Shown one piece after another: positions 24,178-33,580 of a stretch of 64,000 nt of DNA (within the stretch, counting starts at the first letter, position 1; each line of letters opens with the position of its first letter). The position numbers and the translations under genes are program-made. The stretch covers positions 1,736,001-1,800,000 of the forward strand of contig CAVUZA010000002.1 of the NCBI GenBank assembly GCA_963745915.1, read 5' to 3'. A model generated the notes under the pieces. The model was not told where the DNA came from and made no database searches. It saw only the letters and a list, made by a program, of their open reading frames with translations. This DNA is from VRUE01 sp963745915 (lineage in GTDB: Bacteria; Actinomycetota; Thermoleophilia; Solirubrobacterales; 70-9).

Positions 24178-25543
24178 TCAGCTCCTAACGCCGGCTGAGA
24201 GCGGGGTCGAGCCGACCGCGAAGATCTCCCAGCTCTCGTCCACGCCCTTCAGCGCCGTCGGACCGCGGGCCTCGAACTCGATCCCCGAGCCGGCCGCGAG
24301 GTCGCGCACGGTGCGCGAGGCGAGCACCTCGCCCGGCCCGGCCAGGGCCGAGATCCGGGCGGCGACGTGGACGCCGATGCCGCCGACGTCGTCGCCGATC
24401 AGCTCGACCTCGCCGGTGTGCAGGCCGGCCCGCACCTCGACGCCCAGCGAGGGCATCTCGGCGGCGATCGCCCGCGCGCACTCGGTAGCCCGGGTCGGCC
24501 CGTCGAAGGTGGCGAGGAAGCCGTCGCCGGTGGTCTTGATCTCGCGGCCCGTGGAAGCGCTGCCAGCTGGCGGCGGACCAGCGCCTGGTGCTGCGTCGAG
24601 CAGGCCGCGCCAGCGGCGGTCGCCGATCTCGGTCGCGATGCCGGGTCGAGTCGACGATGTCGGTGAAGAGGACCGTGGCGAGCACCCGCTCGGGCGCCGG
24701 GCCGGGGCGGACGCCGGTGAGGAACTCCTCGATCGCGGCCAGCGCCGCCTCGCTGTCGCCGACCCAGGGGAAGTGGTCCTCGCCCTCGAGCTCGACGTAG
24801 TGGCTGCCCTCGATCTGCTCGGCCAGCCAGCGTGCCGGCGCGGTAGTTGACGGCGCGGTCGTGGCGGCGGTGGAGGACCGCGGTCGGCGCGTGGATCAGG
24901 GGCAGGGCGTCGCGGACGTCGGTGTCGAGGAACATGCGGAAGAGCTGGTCGACGCGCATCGGGCTGGCGGCCTGGCGCTCGAAACGGGCCTGGAACTCGC
25001 GCGCCCGGCGGTCGTCGGCGAGGCTGGGGGAGAAGATCTCGATCGTCGCCCCCTGGCCCCAGAGCGGCGCGACCAGCTCGTCGTTGGCCTCGATCGCCGC
25101 CTCGCGCGAGGGCGCCCAGGGGTAGTCGTCGTCGGCGGTCGAGCGCGCCATCGCCCCCCAGAGGACCAGGGCCGAGACCCGCTCCGGGTAGGTGGCGGCG
25201 AAGAGCATGCGACATCGTCGCCCCCTCCGACATGCCGAGCAGGGCGGCGCGCTCGGAGCCGGCGGCGTCCATCACCGCGCGTACGTCGTCCATCCGCTGC
25301 TCGAGCGTCGGCGCGCCCGCCGGCCGGGTCGGAGAGCCCGACCCCGCGCCGGTCGAAGAGGATTACGCGGGCGAAGGAGCCGAGCCTCTGGATGAAGTGC
25401 GACTGCCGCGGGTTCTCCCAGAGCAGGTCGAGGTGGGAGACGAAGGGGAAGGCGATGACCAGGTCCATCTCGCCTTCGCCGGTGACCTGGTAGGCGATGC
25501 CGATCTCGCCGCTGCGCGCGTATCTGGTCTCGGGCCGGTTCAC
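24178..25543 (-). pseudogene. Alpha/beta hydrolase fused to class III nucleotidyl cyclase, many frameshifts
   Basis: Reassembled from several minus-strand frames. N-terminal ~270 residues: alpha/beta hydrolase with oxyanion region ILFDRRGVGLSDP, nucleophile elbow LLGMSEGATM and late His in GEDHFPW. C-terminal ~180 residues: cyclase domain with TVLFTDIVDSTR (metal Asp), REIKTTGDGFLATFDGP and GIGVHVAARI. Such fusions are known in actinobacteria and may link ligand binding to cAMP production. About seven single-base insertions between 24550 and 25330 break the frame; removing each restores conserved motifs. Divergent from the ABC gene at 25625. Confidence 0.75.
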
Positions 25544-25624
25544 ACCACCACACTACGCGCCGTCGCGACGCGGTCAAGGCGAGCGGTTGGGGCCTTTCCG
25601 CCGCTCACCACGTAGGGTTGGCCG

Positions 25625-26315
25625 GTGGCCGATCCGCTCGTCACCGTCGACCGGGTCCGCAAGTCCTACGGCAGCGGCGCCGGGTCAGCAGCTCGTCCTG
25701 GACGACCTCTCGCTGACCCTGGAGGCGGGTGAGCTGGCGGTCGTGCTCGGCCCCTCGGGCTGCGGCAAGACGACCCTGCTCAACCTGATCGGCGGTCTCG
25801 ACACGCCCGATTCGGGCGCGGTGCGCGCCTGCGGCGTCGACCTCGGCCGGGCGACCCGCGCCGAGCTGACCGCCTACCGGGCGCGCTCGGTCGGTTTCGT
25901 CTTCCAGTTCTACAACCTGCTGCCGACGCTGACCGCGCGCGAGAACGTCGAGGCCGGCGTGCGGGTCGCCGGCGCCGACCGCGAGGCGGCGCGCGAGGCG
26001 GCCGACGAGCTGCTCGGTCGGGTCGGCCTCGGCGCGCTCGCCGAGCGCTTCCCCTCGCAGCTCTCCGGGGGAGAGCAGCAGCGGGTGGCGATCGCCCGCG
26101 CCCTGGCCAAGCGCCCGCCGCTGCTGCTCGCCGACGAGCCGACAGGGAACCTCGACGAGGCGACGGCGGCGGGAGTGCTGGAGCTGATGGCCGAGCTGAA
26201 CCAGGCCACCGGCGCCGCTTTCGTCGTCGTCACCCACAACCCCGAGCTGGCCCGGGCCGGGCCGCGGGTGGTTCGCCTCTCCCACGGTCGGGTCGCCGAG
26301 GGGTCGCCGGCCTGA
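25625..26315 (+). CDS. ABC transporter ATPase, LolD/MacB-like, one frameshift
   Basis: A ~230-residue ATPase. It starts at GTG 25625 (ADPLVTVDRVRKSYGSGAG), then an extra T near 25685 shifts the frame to QQLVLDDLSLTLEAGE. Downstream all motifs are intact: Walker A GPSGCGKTT, signature LSGGEQQRVAIARAL, Walker B LLLADEPTGNLD and His in VVTHNPELA. The family pairs with FtsX-type permeases to move lipoproteins, peptides or lipids across or out of the membrane. TGATG overlap with the permease shows one operon. Confidence 0.88.
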
Positions 26316-28627
26316 TGCTCTGGCGCAAGGCGCTCCGCGACCTGCGGGCGATGGGGGCCAGGGCGCTGCTGATCGTCGTCGTGATCGGGGTCGGCGCCGG
26401 CACCGCGGCCGGGATTTCGCTCGCCCTGCACGACGTCAGGGAAAGCCGCGAGGCCTTCTACTCCAACTACCGGCTCGCCGGGCTCGATCTGCGCATGCTG
26501 CGGCCGCTGGCGCCGCAACCGTTGCTGGCCCGGGCGCGCCGGGCCGGCGCCCGGCCGGCCGAGACGCGCCTGATCCTCTCCGGCGCGGCGCTGCTGCGCG
26601 GCGCCCAGCCGGCTGCCGAAGCGGTCGGCATGGACCCCGCCGCGAGGCTGAACCGGCTCGCCGTCGTCGCCGGCCGCGGCCTCAGCCCGCGGGCGCCGCG
26701 CGGGGCGCTGCTCGACCCCGACTTCGCCGAGCGCTTCGGCCTGGGCACCGGCGACCGGCTGCGCCTGCGCCTCGGCGGCCGCCGGCTCGACCTGCGCATC
26801 CGCGGCCTCGCCCGCAGTCCCGAGTACCTGCTCGCCACCGCCAACCCCTCCTACCTGGTCCCCCAGCCCGGCTCGCTGGCGATCGTCTACCTGCCGCGCG
26901 CCTCGCTTCAGCGCCTCACCGGGCTTGGCGGCCGCGTCAACGACCTCGCCGTCGACCTGCCCGGGGGCGACGTGGGGCGGCGCGGCGAGCGCCTCGCCGC
27001 AGGGCTGCCGGTGGCGCGCAGCACGCCCCGCTCCCAGCAGTACGGCCTGCGCCTGACCAACGCCGACATCCACGCCTTCGGCGTCTTCGCGCCGGTGATG
27101 GGCGCCGTCTTCGCCCTGGTCGGGCTGCTGCTGATCGTGCTCAGCCTGCGGCGCCTGGTGATCTCGCAGCGGCGCGAGTTGGGGGCGCTGCTGGCGATCG
27201 GCTACCCGCCGCGCACGGTGGTCGCGACGGTGCTGCTGCCGGCGACCTTCCTCGCCCTCGCCGGGGCGCTGCTCGCCGTGGCGACGACCGTCGGCGTCGG
27301 CGCCCTGGTCGCCAGCGAGTACGCGAGCGCGGTCGGCTTCCCGCAGACCGTGCACACGCTGGCGCCGGTCCCCCTGGCCCTCGCCGCGGGGCTGGCGATC
27401 GGCGCGACGCTGCTGGCCGCGGCGGTCCCCGCCTACCGCCTCTCGCGCCTGCGGCCGACCGAGGCGATGCACGGCGAACGGCTGGTCAGCTTCCGGCCGC
27501 CCGGCTGGCTCAAGCGCCTCACCGCCAAGGGGCCGCCGGCATTCGTCTACGCGGTGCGCACGATGCTGCGCCGGCCGCTGCTCAGCTCGGCGACCGTGAC
27601 CAGCATCGCCGTCGCGATCGGGCTCGCCGCGGCGCTCAACATCCTCGTCAGCTCGACCGACAGCTCGGTCGACGCCGAGTTCGACCACCAGGGCTGGAGC
27701 TACGCCGTCGACCTGGCGCGGCCGCTGCCGGCGGCCCGCGCCACGGCCCTCGCCCGCTCCGCCGGGGCGCGGCGGGCCGAGGCGACGGTGAAGGGACCGG
27801 CGCGGCTGCGCGCCCCCGGCGGACGCGGCGAAGAGGTGGAGCTCGCCGGCCTGCCTGCCCGCCCGGCGCTGCTCCGCCTCGGCCTGGTCGCCGGCTCCCC
27901 GCCGGCGCCCGGCAGGGTCGCGATCAGCGAGCAGACCGCCCGCAAGCTCGGCGTCGGGGTCGGCGACCGCCTCCGGCTGAGCACCCCGGCGGCGCGCACG
28001 GGGGTCGCCGTCGGCGGCGTCGTCCGCACCCTGGCGACCCAGAGCAGCTACCTGCCGCGGGCGCAGGCGGACCGGCTGCTGGGGTCGCGGGGGCGGGTGA
28101 CGAGCATGCTGGTCGCCGCCCGCCGGCCCGCCGCCCGCCGCCTGCGCCGCGAGCCGGAGATCGCCCGGGTCACCTCCAAGGCCTCGGCGAAGAGCGCCGA
28201 GCGCGAGATGCTCGCCGAGCTGACCAAGCTGATCTCGGTCCTGCAGGCGATCAGCCTCGGGGTCGCCGCGCTCTTCCTCGTCTCCACCCTCGCCCTCTCC
28301 TTCCTCGACCGGCGCGGCGAGTTCGCGACGCTGGCGGCGCTCGGCTACGGGCGGCGCCAGATCGCCGGCGCCGTGGCGGGCGAGGCGCTGACCCTGACCG
28401 TGCTCGCCGCCGCCCTCTCGGTGCCGCTCGGCATCCTGATCGCGGCGCCGCTCTCCAGCAGCATCGCCCGCGCCTGGTTCGAGATCGGCCTGCACGCCGA
28501 GCTGCCGAACTTCCTCTGGGCGATCGTCCCGGCCCTCGCTCTCGCCCTGCTCGCCGTCGCCCATGCGACCCGCCGGGCGCTGCGGATCGACATCGCCGCC
28601 ACGGTCCGCGCCCGCCTTATCGACTGA
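26315..28627 (+). CDS. FtsX-type ABC permease, two-module
   Basis: A 770-residue permease with the MacB_PCD/FtsX architecture twice over: an N-terminal helix (ALLIVVVIGVGAGTAAGISL), a large extracellular domain, three helices near residues 255-385 with the segment RRLVISQRRELGALLAIGYP, then a second helix-domain unit and final three helices with LDRRGEFATLAALGYGRRQI. The coupling loops before the helices match the family. It works with the ATPase just upstream. Substrate unknown; lipoprotein or lipid export is the usual guess. Confidence 0.88.
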   Translation: MLWRKALRDLRAMGARALLIVVVIGVGAGTAAGISLALHDVRESREAFYSNYRLAGLDLRMLRPLAPQPLLARARRAGARPAETRLILSGAALLRGAQPAAEAVGMDPAARLNRLAVVAGRGLSPRAPRGALLDPDFAERFGLGTGDRLRLRLGGRRLDLRIRGLARSPEYLLATANPSYLVPQPGSLAIVYLPRASLQRLTGLGGRVNDLAVDLPGGDVGRRGERLAAGLPVARSTPRSQQYGLRLTNADIHAFGVFAPVMGAVFALVGLLLIVLSLRRLVISQRRELGALLAIGYPPRTVVATVLLPATFLALAGALLAVATTVGVGALVASEYASAVGFPQTVHTLAPVPLALAAGLAIGATLLAAAVPAYRLSRLRPTEAMHGERLVSFRPPGWLKRLTAKGPPAFVYAVRTMLRRPLLSSATVTSIAVAIGLAAALNILVSSTDSSVDAEFDHQGWSYAVDLARPLPAARATALARSAGARRAEATVKGPARLRAPGGRGEEVELAGLPARPALLRLGLVAGSPPAPGRVAISEQTARKLGVGVGDRLRLSTPAARTGVAVGGVVRTLATQSSYLPRAQADRLLGSRGRVTSMLVAARRPAARRLRREPEIARVTSKASAKSAEREMLAELTKLISVLQAISLGVAALFLVSTLALSFLDRRGEFATLAALGYGRRQIAGAVAGEALTLTVLAAALSVPLGILIAAPLSSSIARAWFEIGLHAELPNFLWAIVPALALALLAVAHATRRALRIDIAATVRARLID

Positions 28628-28646
28628 CCCCCACCACGGTCCGGGG

Positions 28647-28949
28647 ATGGTTCTTCGCGTGGCAGGGCTCGCCTGCTTGCATTTGCGCAGCGTCCTGCTC
28701 GAGCTGCTCTCCCACTTCTGGGCGCCGATCCCGTGGATGATCGAGGTGGCGCTGGCGCTGACCGAGGCGACCGCGCGCTGGGCCGACTTCGCGATCGCGC
28801 TGGTCCTGGTCGGCCTCGCCTGGGCCTACGCCCTCGCCTGGATGCTGCTCCTCGACCAGGCCAAGCTCTGGGCCTACGCCGCCCTCGACCGCCGTGCCAG
28901 CAGACGTGCCGTCCCTGAGGGGTGCCCCCGCTGCACCGCCCGCCTGTAA
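28647..28949 (+). CDS. Small membrane protein, unknown
   Basis: A 100-residue frame from ATG 28647 with two hydrophobic stretches and a C-terminal LLDQAKLWAYAALDRR that resembles the tail of proton-pumping P-type ATPases. A Cys pair (GCPRC) is near the end. It may be a remnant or a small independent gene. Weak support: position 19 bases after the permease and membrane-like composition. Confidence 0.4.
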   Translation: MVLRVAGLACLHLRSVLLELLSHFWAPIPWMIEVALALTEATARWADFAIALVLVGLAWAYALAWMLLLDQAKLWAYAALDRRASRRAVPEGCPRCTARL

Positions 28950-28987
28950 CCGGTGAACTGCCGAGCGAAGATGCGGGTTCTCCCGGA

Positions 28988-29015
28988 TTGAGCCCGTGTG
29001 GCGGTCTTCTACGGT
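28988..29015 (+). promoter_or_regulatory. Possible sigma-70-type promoter for por operon
   Basis: TTGAGC (28988-28993) and TACGGT (29010-29015) are 16 bases apart, ~35 bases before the porC start, in the 100-base gap ahead of the operon. The match to consensus is moderate. Confidence 0.35.
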
Positions 29016-29049
29016 GCGTAGGCCCATGCGAGGTGAGGGAGCTAACGGC

Positions 29050-29631
29050 ATGTTCGAGGTGCGCATCCACGGTCGCGGAGGCCAGGGAGTGGTGACCGCC
29101 GCCGAGTTGCTCTCGCTCGCCGCCTTCGACGAGGGCCGCTGCGCGCAGGCCTTTCCCAGCTTCGGCTCGGAGCGCACCGGCGCGCCGGTGGTCTCCTTCT
29201 GCCGCCTCTCGGAGGCGCCGATTCGCACCCGCGAGCCGATCGCCGAGCCCGACGCGCTGATCGTCCAGGATCCGACGCTGCTGCATCAGGTCGACCTCTT
29301 CGCCGGCCTCGGGGCCGAGGGCTACGTGCTGATCAACAGCGGCCGCGAGCCGGCCGAGCTGGGCATCGGCGAGCTTGCCGCGAGGCTCTACGGCGACCGC
29401 CTGCTGACCGTGCCGGCGAGCGAGATCGCCCGCGAGCACCTCGGCCGGCCGCTGCCCAACGCGGCCCTGCTCGGCGGCTTCGCCGCGCTCACTGGACAGA
29501 TGCGGCTGGGCTCGGTCCGGGCCGCGATCGGCGAGCGGTTCTCCGGTGCCGCCGCCGACGGCAACATCAGCGCCGCCCATGCCTGCTTCGGCATGGTCGA
29601 GGAGCGACTCGAGGCGATCTCCCGTGTATAG
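29050..29631 (+). CDS. porC: 2-oxoacid:ferredoxin oxidoreductase gamma subunit
   Basis: A 193-residue gamma subunit: RIHGRGGQGVVTAAELLSLA at the start and FPSFGSERTGAPVVSFCRLS are hallmark segments of the POR/KOR gamma family. It completes the pyruvate (or related 2-oxoacid) ferredoxin oxidoreductase with the next two genes. ATG at 29050 has a purine-rich GAGGTGAGGGAG site. It overlaps porA by eight bases. Confidence 0.92.
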   Translation: MFEVRIHGRGGQGVVTAAELLSLAAFDEGRCAQAFPSFGSERTGAPVVSFCRLSEAPIRTREPIAEPDALIVQDPTLLHQVDLFAGLGAEGYVLINSGREPAELGIGELAARLYGDRLLTVPASEIAREHLGRPLPNAALLGGFAALTGQMRLGSVRAAIGERFSGAAADGNISAAHACFGMVEERLEAISRV

Positions 29632-30878
29632 GCAGGTCGAGGGATCGGCGGCGGTCGCCGAGACCGTCGCCTGCTGCCGGCCGGAGGTCGTCTGCGCCTA
29701 CCCGATCTCGCCCCAGACCCACATCGTCGAGGGTCTTTCCGATCTCGTCCGCGGCGGGCGACTCGACCCCTGCGAGTACGTCACGGTCGAGTCGGAGTTC
29801 GCCGCTCTCTCGGTCTGCATCGGCGCCTCGGCGACCGGCGCCCGCTCCTACACGGCGACAGCCAGCCAGGGCCTGCTCTACATGGCCGAGGCCCTCTACA
29901 ACGCCTCCGGTCTCGGCCTGCCGATCGTGATGACGGTGGCCAACCGGGCGATCGGCTCGCCGATCAACATCTGGAACGACCACAGCGACTCGATGTCCCA
30001 GCGCGACTGCGGCTGGATCCAGCTCTACGCGGAGACCAACCAGGAGGCGGCCGACCTGCACGTGCAGGCCTTCCGCATCGCCGAGTCGCTCTCGCTGCCG
30101 GTGATGGTCTGCATGGACGGCTTCATCCTCACCCACGCCTACGAGCGAATCGACGTGCCCACCCAGGAGCAGGTCGACGCCTTCCTGCCGCGCTTCGAGC
30201 CGCGCCAGGTGCTCGACCCCGACGCCCCGGTGACGATCGGCTCGATGGTCGGGCCGGAGGCCTTCACCGAGGTCAGGTACCTGGCCCACGCCAAGCAGAC
30301 TGCAGGCGCTGGACCTGATCCCCACGGTGGCGGCCGAGTTCGAGCGCGCCTTCGGGCGCCCCTCCGGCGGCCTGGTCCGCGGCTACCGGCTCGATGACGC
30401 CGAGACGGTCGTCGTCGCCCTCGGCTCGGTGCTGGGCACGATCGAGGACACGATCGACGAGCTGCGCGAGGAGGGAGTCAGCATCGGTGCCCTGGCGCTG
30501 AAGTCGTTCCGGCCCTTTCCCCTGGAGGAGGTGCGGGCGGCGCTGGCGGGCGCCGAGCGCGTCGTCGTCCTGGAGAAGGCGCTGGCGGTCGGGATCGGCG
30601 GCATCGTCAGCGCCAACGTGCGGATGGCGCTCGCCGGCCTCGACCTGCACGGCTACACGGTGATCGCCGGCCTCGGCGGGCGGCCGATCAGCAAGCGCTC
30701 GCTGCGCGGCCTCTTCGCCGACGCGGTCGCCGACCGGCTCGAGCCGCTCAGCTTCCTCGACATGGACTGGGGCACGATCGAGGCGGAGCTGCGGCGGATG
30801 GCGGAGGGCGGGCGCAGCGGCCCCCACGCCGAGAACATCCTGCGCGACGCCGGCATCGTCGCCGCGAGGTCGCACTGA
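29624..30878 (+). CDS. porA: Pyruvate:ferredoxin oxidoreductase alpha subunit, one frameshift
   Basis: Alpha subunit of ~417 residues. The first frame gives EGSAAVAETVACCRPEVVCA, YPISPQTHIVEGLSD and EFAALSVCIGASATGARSYT, the domain that binds pyrophosphate of TPP with beta. Near 30300 an extra C (CAGACTGCAG, expected CAGATGCAG) moves the frame to LDLIPTVAAEFERAFGRPSG and the transketolase C-terminal-like domain (VVALGSVLGTIED, LEKALAVGIGGI). The rest of the operon is intact, so the shift is most likely a sequence error. GTG 29624. Confidence 0.9.
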
Positions 30879-31867
30879 TGGCCGAGCAGCGGGTCAAGCT
30901 CTACCAGGTCGGGACCTCGGCGGTCGGCAACCGCCTGCTCGACCCCGAGCAGCGCACCGTACAGGCGCGGATGGACCGCTCCAACAGCCTGACCAGCGGC
31001 CACCGCGCCTGCCAGGGCTGCGGCGAGGCGCTCGGCGCCCGCTACGCGCTCGACGCGGCGATGCGCGCCACCGGCGGCAAGCTGATCGCGGCCAACGCGA
31101 CCGGCTGCCTCGAGGTCTTCTCGACCCCGTTCCCCGAGTCCTCCTGGCAGCTGCCTTGGATCCACTCGCTGTTCGGCAACGCCCCGGCGGTCGCCAGCGG
31201 GGTCGCCGCGGCGCTGCGCGCCAAGGGCCGCGAGGACGTGCGCGTCGTCGGCCAGGGCGGCGACGGCGGCACGGTCGACATCGGCTTCGGCTGCCTCTCG
31301 GGGATGTTCGAGCGTGGCGACGACGTGCTCTACGTCTGCTACGACAACGAGGCCTACATGAACACCGGCGTGCAGCGCTCCGGGGCGACGCCGCCGGCGG
31401 CGCGGACCGCGAACACGAAGCCGATCGGCGCCGCGCAGGGCAACCGCTTCGGCCAGGGCAAGGACATGCCCCGGATCGCGATCGCCCACGGCATCCCCTA
31501 CGTCGCCACCGCGACCGTCGCCGGCCTGCACGACCTCGAGGCCAAGGTGGAGCGGGCGATGGAACTGCGCGGTCCGCGCTACCTGCACGTCTTCGTCCCC
31601 TGCCCGCTGGGCTGGGGCGCAGAGGCGGCCGACACGATCAAGCTCGCCCGCCTGGTCGTCGAGAGCGGCCTCTTCCCGGTCTTCGCCGCCGAGGACGGCG
31701 AGTTGACCGAGGTGACGAAGATCCGCCGCCAGGTGCCGGTCGAGGACTACCTGCGCCTCCAGCGCCGCTACGCGCACCTGTTCGGCGACCCCGGCCACCC
31801 CGAGATCGTCGAGCGCCTGCAGGCGATGGCCGACGCGAACATCGAGCGCTACGGGCTGTTGCGATGA
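30878..31867 (+). CDS. porB: Pyruvate:ferredoxin oxidoreductase beta subunit
   Basis: A 329-residue beta subunit. The TPP motif is GQGGDGGTVDIGFGCLSGMF with following YDNEAYMNTGVQRSG. Cluster cysteines include those in RACQGCGEALG and NATGCLEVF. FPESSWQLPWIHSLFG fits pyruvate synthase-type enzymes rather than 2-oxoglutarate ones. It overlaps porA by one base and the next gene by four. It decarboxylates pyruvate to acetyl-CoA with ferredoxin reduction. Confidence 0.93.
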   Translation: MAEQRVKLYQVGTSAVGNRLLDPEQRTVQARMDRSNSLTSGHRACQGCGEALGARYALDAAMRATGGKLIAANATGCLEVFSTPFPESSWQLPWIHSLFGNAPAVASGVAAALRAKGREDVRVVGQGGDGGTVDIGFGCLSGMFERGDDVLYVCYDNEAYMNTGVQRSGATPPAARTANTKPIGAAQGNRFGQGKDMPRIAIAHGIPYVATATVAGLHDLEAKVERAMELRGPRYLHVFVPCPLGWGAEAADTIKLARLVVESGLFPVFAAEDGELTEVTKIRRQVPVEDYLRLQRRYAHLFGDPGHPEIVERLQAMADANIERYGLLR

Positions 31868-33501
31868 GCGCCAAGCCCTACGCGATCACGCTCGACGTCG
31901 GCTCCAGCCGCGCCAACCACACCGGCAGCTGGCGCACCGAGCGCGCCGTCTACGTCGACCGGATGCCGCCCTGCAACGACGCCTGCCCGGCGGGGGAGAA
32001 CGTGCAGGCCTGGCTGTACGAGGCGGAGGAGGGCGAGGGCGGCTACGAGCGCGCCTGGCGCCGGCTGGTCGAGGACAACCCGTTCCCGGCGATCATGGGC
32101 CGCGTCTGCTACCACCCCTGCGAGACGGCCTGCAACCGCGGCCAGCTCGACGAGGCGGTCGGCATCCACTCGGTCGAGCGCTTCCTCGGCGACGAGGCGA
32201 TCCGGACGGGCTGGCAGCTCGGGGTCGAGGCCGAGCCGAGCGGCAAGCGGGTGCTCGTCGTCGGCGCCGGGCCCTCGGGCCTCTCCGCCGCCTACCACCT
32301 GACCCGGCTCGGCCACGCGGTGACGATCCACGAGGCGGGGACGATGGCGGGCGGGATGATGCGCTTCGGCATCCCCCAGTACCGGCTGCCGCGCGAGGTG
32401 CTCGACGCCGAGCTGCGGCGCATCCTCGACCTCGGCGTCGAGCTGGAGCTGAACCGCAAGGTGGAGAACGTCGAGGAGGAGATGCGGGAGGGCGGCTTCG
32501 ACGCGGCCTTCCTCGCCGTCGGCGCCCACATCGGCCGCCGCGCCTACGTGCCGGCCGGGGAGGCGGACCGGATCCTCGACGCGGTCTCGCTGCTGGAGGG
32601 CATGGAGGGGGACGAGCCGCCGCGCCTCGGCCGCCGGGTGGCCGTCTACGGCGGCGGCGACACGGCGATGGACGCCGCCCGCACGGCGCGGCGCCTGGGG
32701 GCGACCGACGCGGTCGTCGTCTACCGCCGCACCCGCGACCGCATGCCCGCGCACGAGGTCGAGGTCACCGAGGCGGCCGAGGAGGGCGTGAAGATGAGGT
32801 GGCTCTCCACCGTGAAGCGCTTCGAGGGCGGCAAGCTGCTGCTCGAGCGGATGGAGCTCGACTCCGACGGCTTCCCGCAGCCCACCGGCGAGACCGAGGA
32901 GCTCGAGGCCGACTCGCTGGTCCTCGCCCTGGGCCAGGAAGCCGACCTCTCGCTGCTCGAGGGGGTGGCGGGGATCGAGGTCGCCGACGGGGTCGTCCAG
33001 GTCGGGCCCAACATGATGACCGGCCACGAGGGGATCTTCGCCGGCGGCGACATGGTGCCGGCCGAGCGCACGGTCACGGTCGCCGTCGGCCACGGCAAGC
33101 GCGCCGCGCGACAGATCGACGGCTGGCTGCGCGGGGAGGCCTTCGAGCCGCCGCCGCGGCCCGAGCTGGCCGGCTTCGAGACGCTCAACACCTGGTACTA
33201 CTCCGACGCGCCGCGCGCCGAGCAGCCGCGCCTGGAGACGGCGCGCCGCACCTCTTCCTTCGCCGAGGTCGTCGCCGGACTCGACGCCGACAACGCGCTG
33301 TACGAGGCGCGCCGCTGCCTCTCCTGCGGCAACTGCTTCTCCTGCGACAACTGCTACGGGGTCTGCCCCGACAACGCCGTGATCAAGCTCGGCGCCCCGG
33401 GTGAGCGCTACGAGATCGACCTCGACTACTGCAAGGGCTGCGGCCTCTGCGCCGCCGAGTGCCCCTGCGGCGCGATCGAGATGGTCCCCGAGCGGATCTA
33501 G
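31864..33501 (+). CDS. GltD-like NAD(P)H oxidoreductase fused to 2[4Fe-4S] ferredoxin (PorD-like)
   Basis: A 545-residue protein. N-terminal Cys-rich cluster domain (MPPCNDACPAGENVQAWL, CYHPCETACNRGQLDEAVG) as in GltD/NfnB; FAD loop VLVVGAGPSGLSAAYHL; NAD(P) loop VAVYGGGDTAMDAARTARRL; ATG-type IFAGGDMVPAERTVTVAVG; then a ferredoxin tail with two clusters (CLSCGNCFSCDNCYGVCPD and CKGCGLCAAECPCGAI). No separate porD exists in the operon, so the tail probably is the delta subunit, tying pyruvate oxidation directly to NAD(P). ATG at 31864 overlaps porB by four bases. Confidence 0.9.
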   Translation: MSAKPYAITLDVGSSRANHTGSWRTERAVYVDRMPPCNDACPAGENVQAWLYEAEEGEGGYERAWRRLVEDNPFPAIMGRVCYHPCETACNRGQLDEAVGIHSVERFLGDEAIRTGWQLGVEAEPSGKRVLVVGAGPSGLSAAYHLTRLGHAVTIHEAGTMAGGMMRFGIPQYRLPREVLDAELRRILDLGVELELNRKVENVEEEMREGGFDAAFLAVGAHIGRRAYVPAGEADRILDAVSLLEGMEGDEPPRLGRRVAVYGGGDTAMDAARTARRLGATDAVVVYRRTRDRMPAHEVEVTEAAEEGVKMRWLSTVKRFEGGKLLLERMELDSDGFPQPTGETEELEADSLVLALGQEADLSLLEGVAGIEVADGVVQVGPNMMTGHEGIFAGGDMVPAERTVTVAVGHGKRAARQIDGWLRGEAFEPPPRPELAGFETLNTWYYSDAPRAEQPRLETARRTSSFAEVVAGLDADNALYEARRCLSCGNCFSCDNCYGVCPDNAVIKLGAPGERYEIDLDYCKGCGLCAAECPCGAIEMVPERI

Positions 33502-33529
33502 GCCGTCAGTGAGCTGGTAGGCACGCTTT

Positions 33530-33578
33530 CGCGCGTTTGTGCGCGCCACGCGTGCGCCGCGACCCGCAAGGGTCGGGG
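33530..33578 (+). promoter_or_regulatory. Tad-gene upstream element, copy 2
   Basis: Bases 33530-33554 equal 21150-21174 exactly (25 of 25). After a 16-base spacer comes GGTCGGGG (33571-33578), two bases before the ATG at 33581. In copy 1 the distances are the same to within one base. The spacer sequences differ, so this is not simply a recent duplication. Confidence 0.65.
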
Positions 33579-33580
33579 GC

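Noticed and set aside
23139..30878. Programmed +1 frameshifting as a cause of the broken genes
   Set aside because: No common slippery motif is visible at the shift points and some genes carry three to seven shifts, which is not plausible for regulated recoding.
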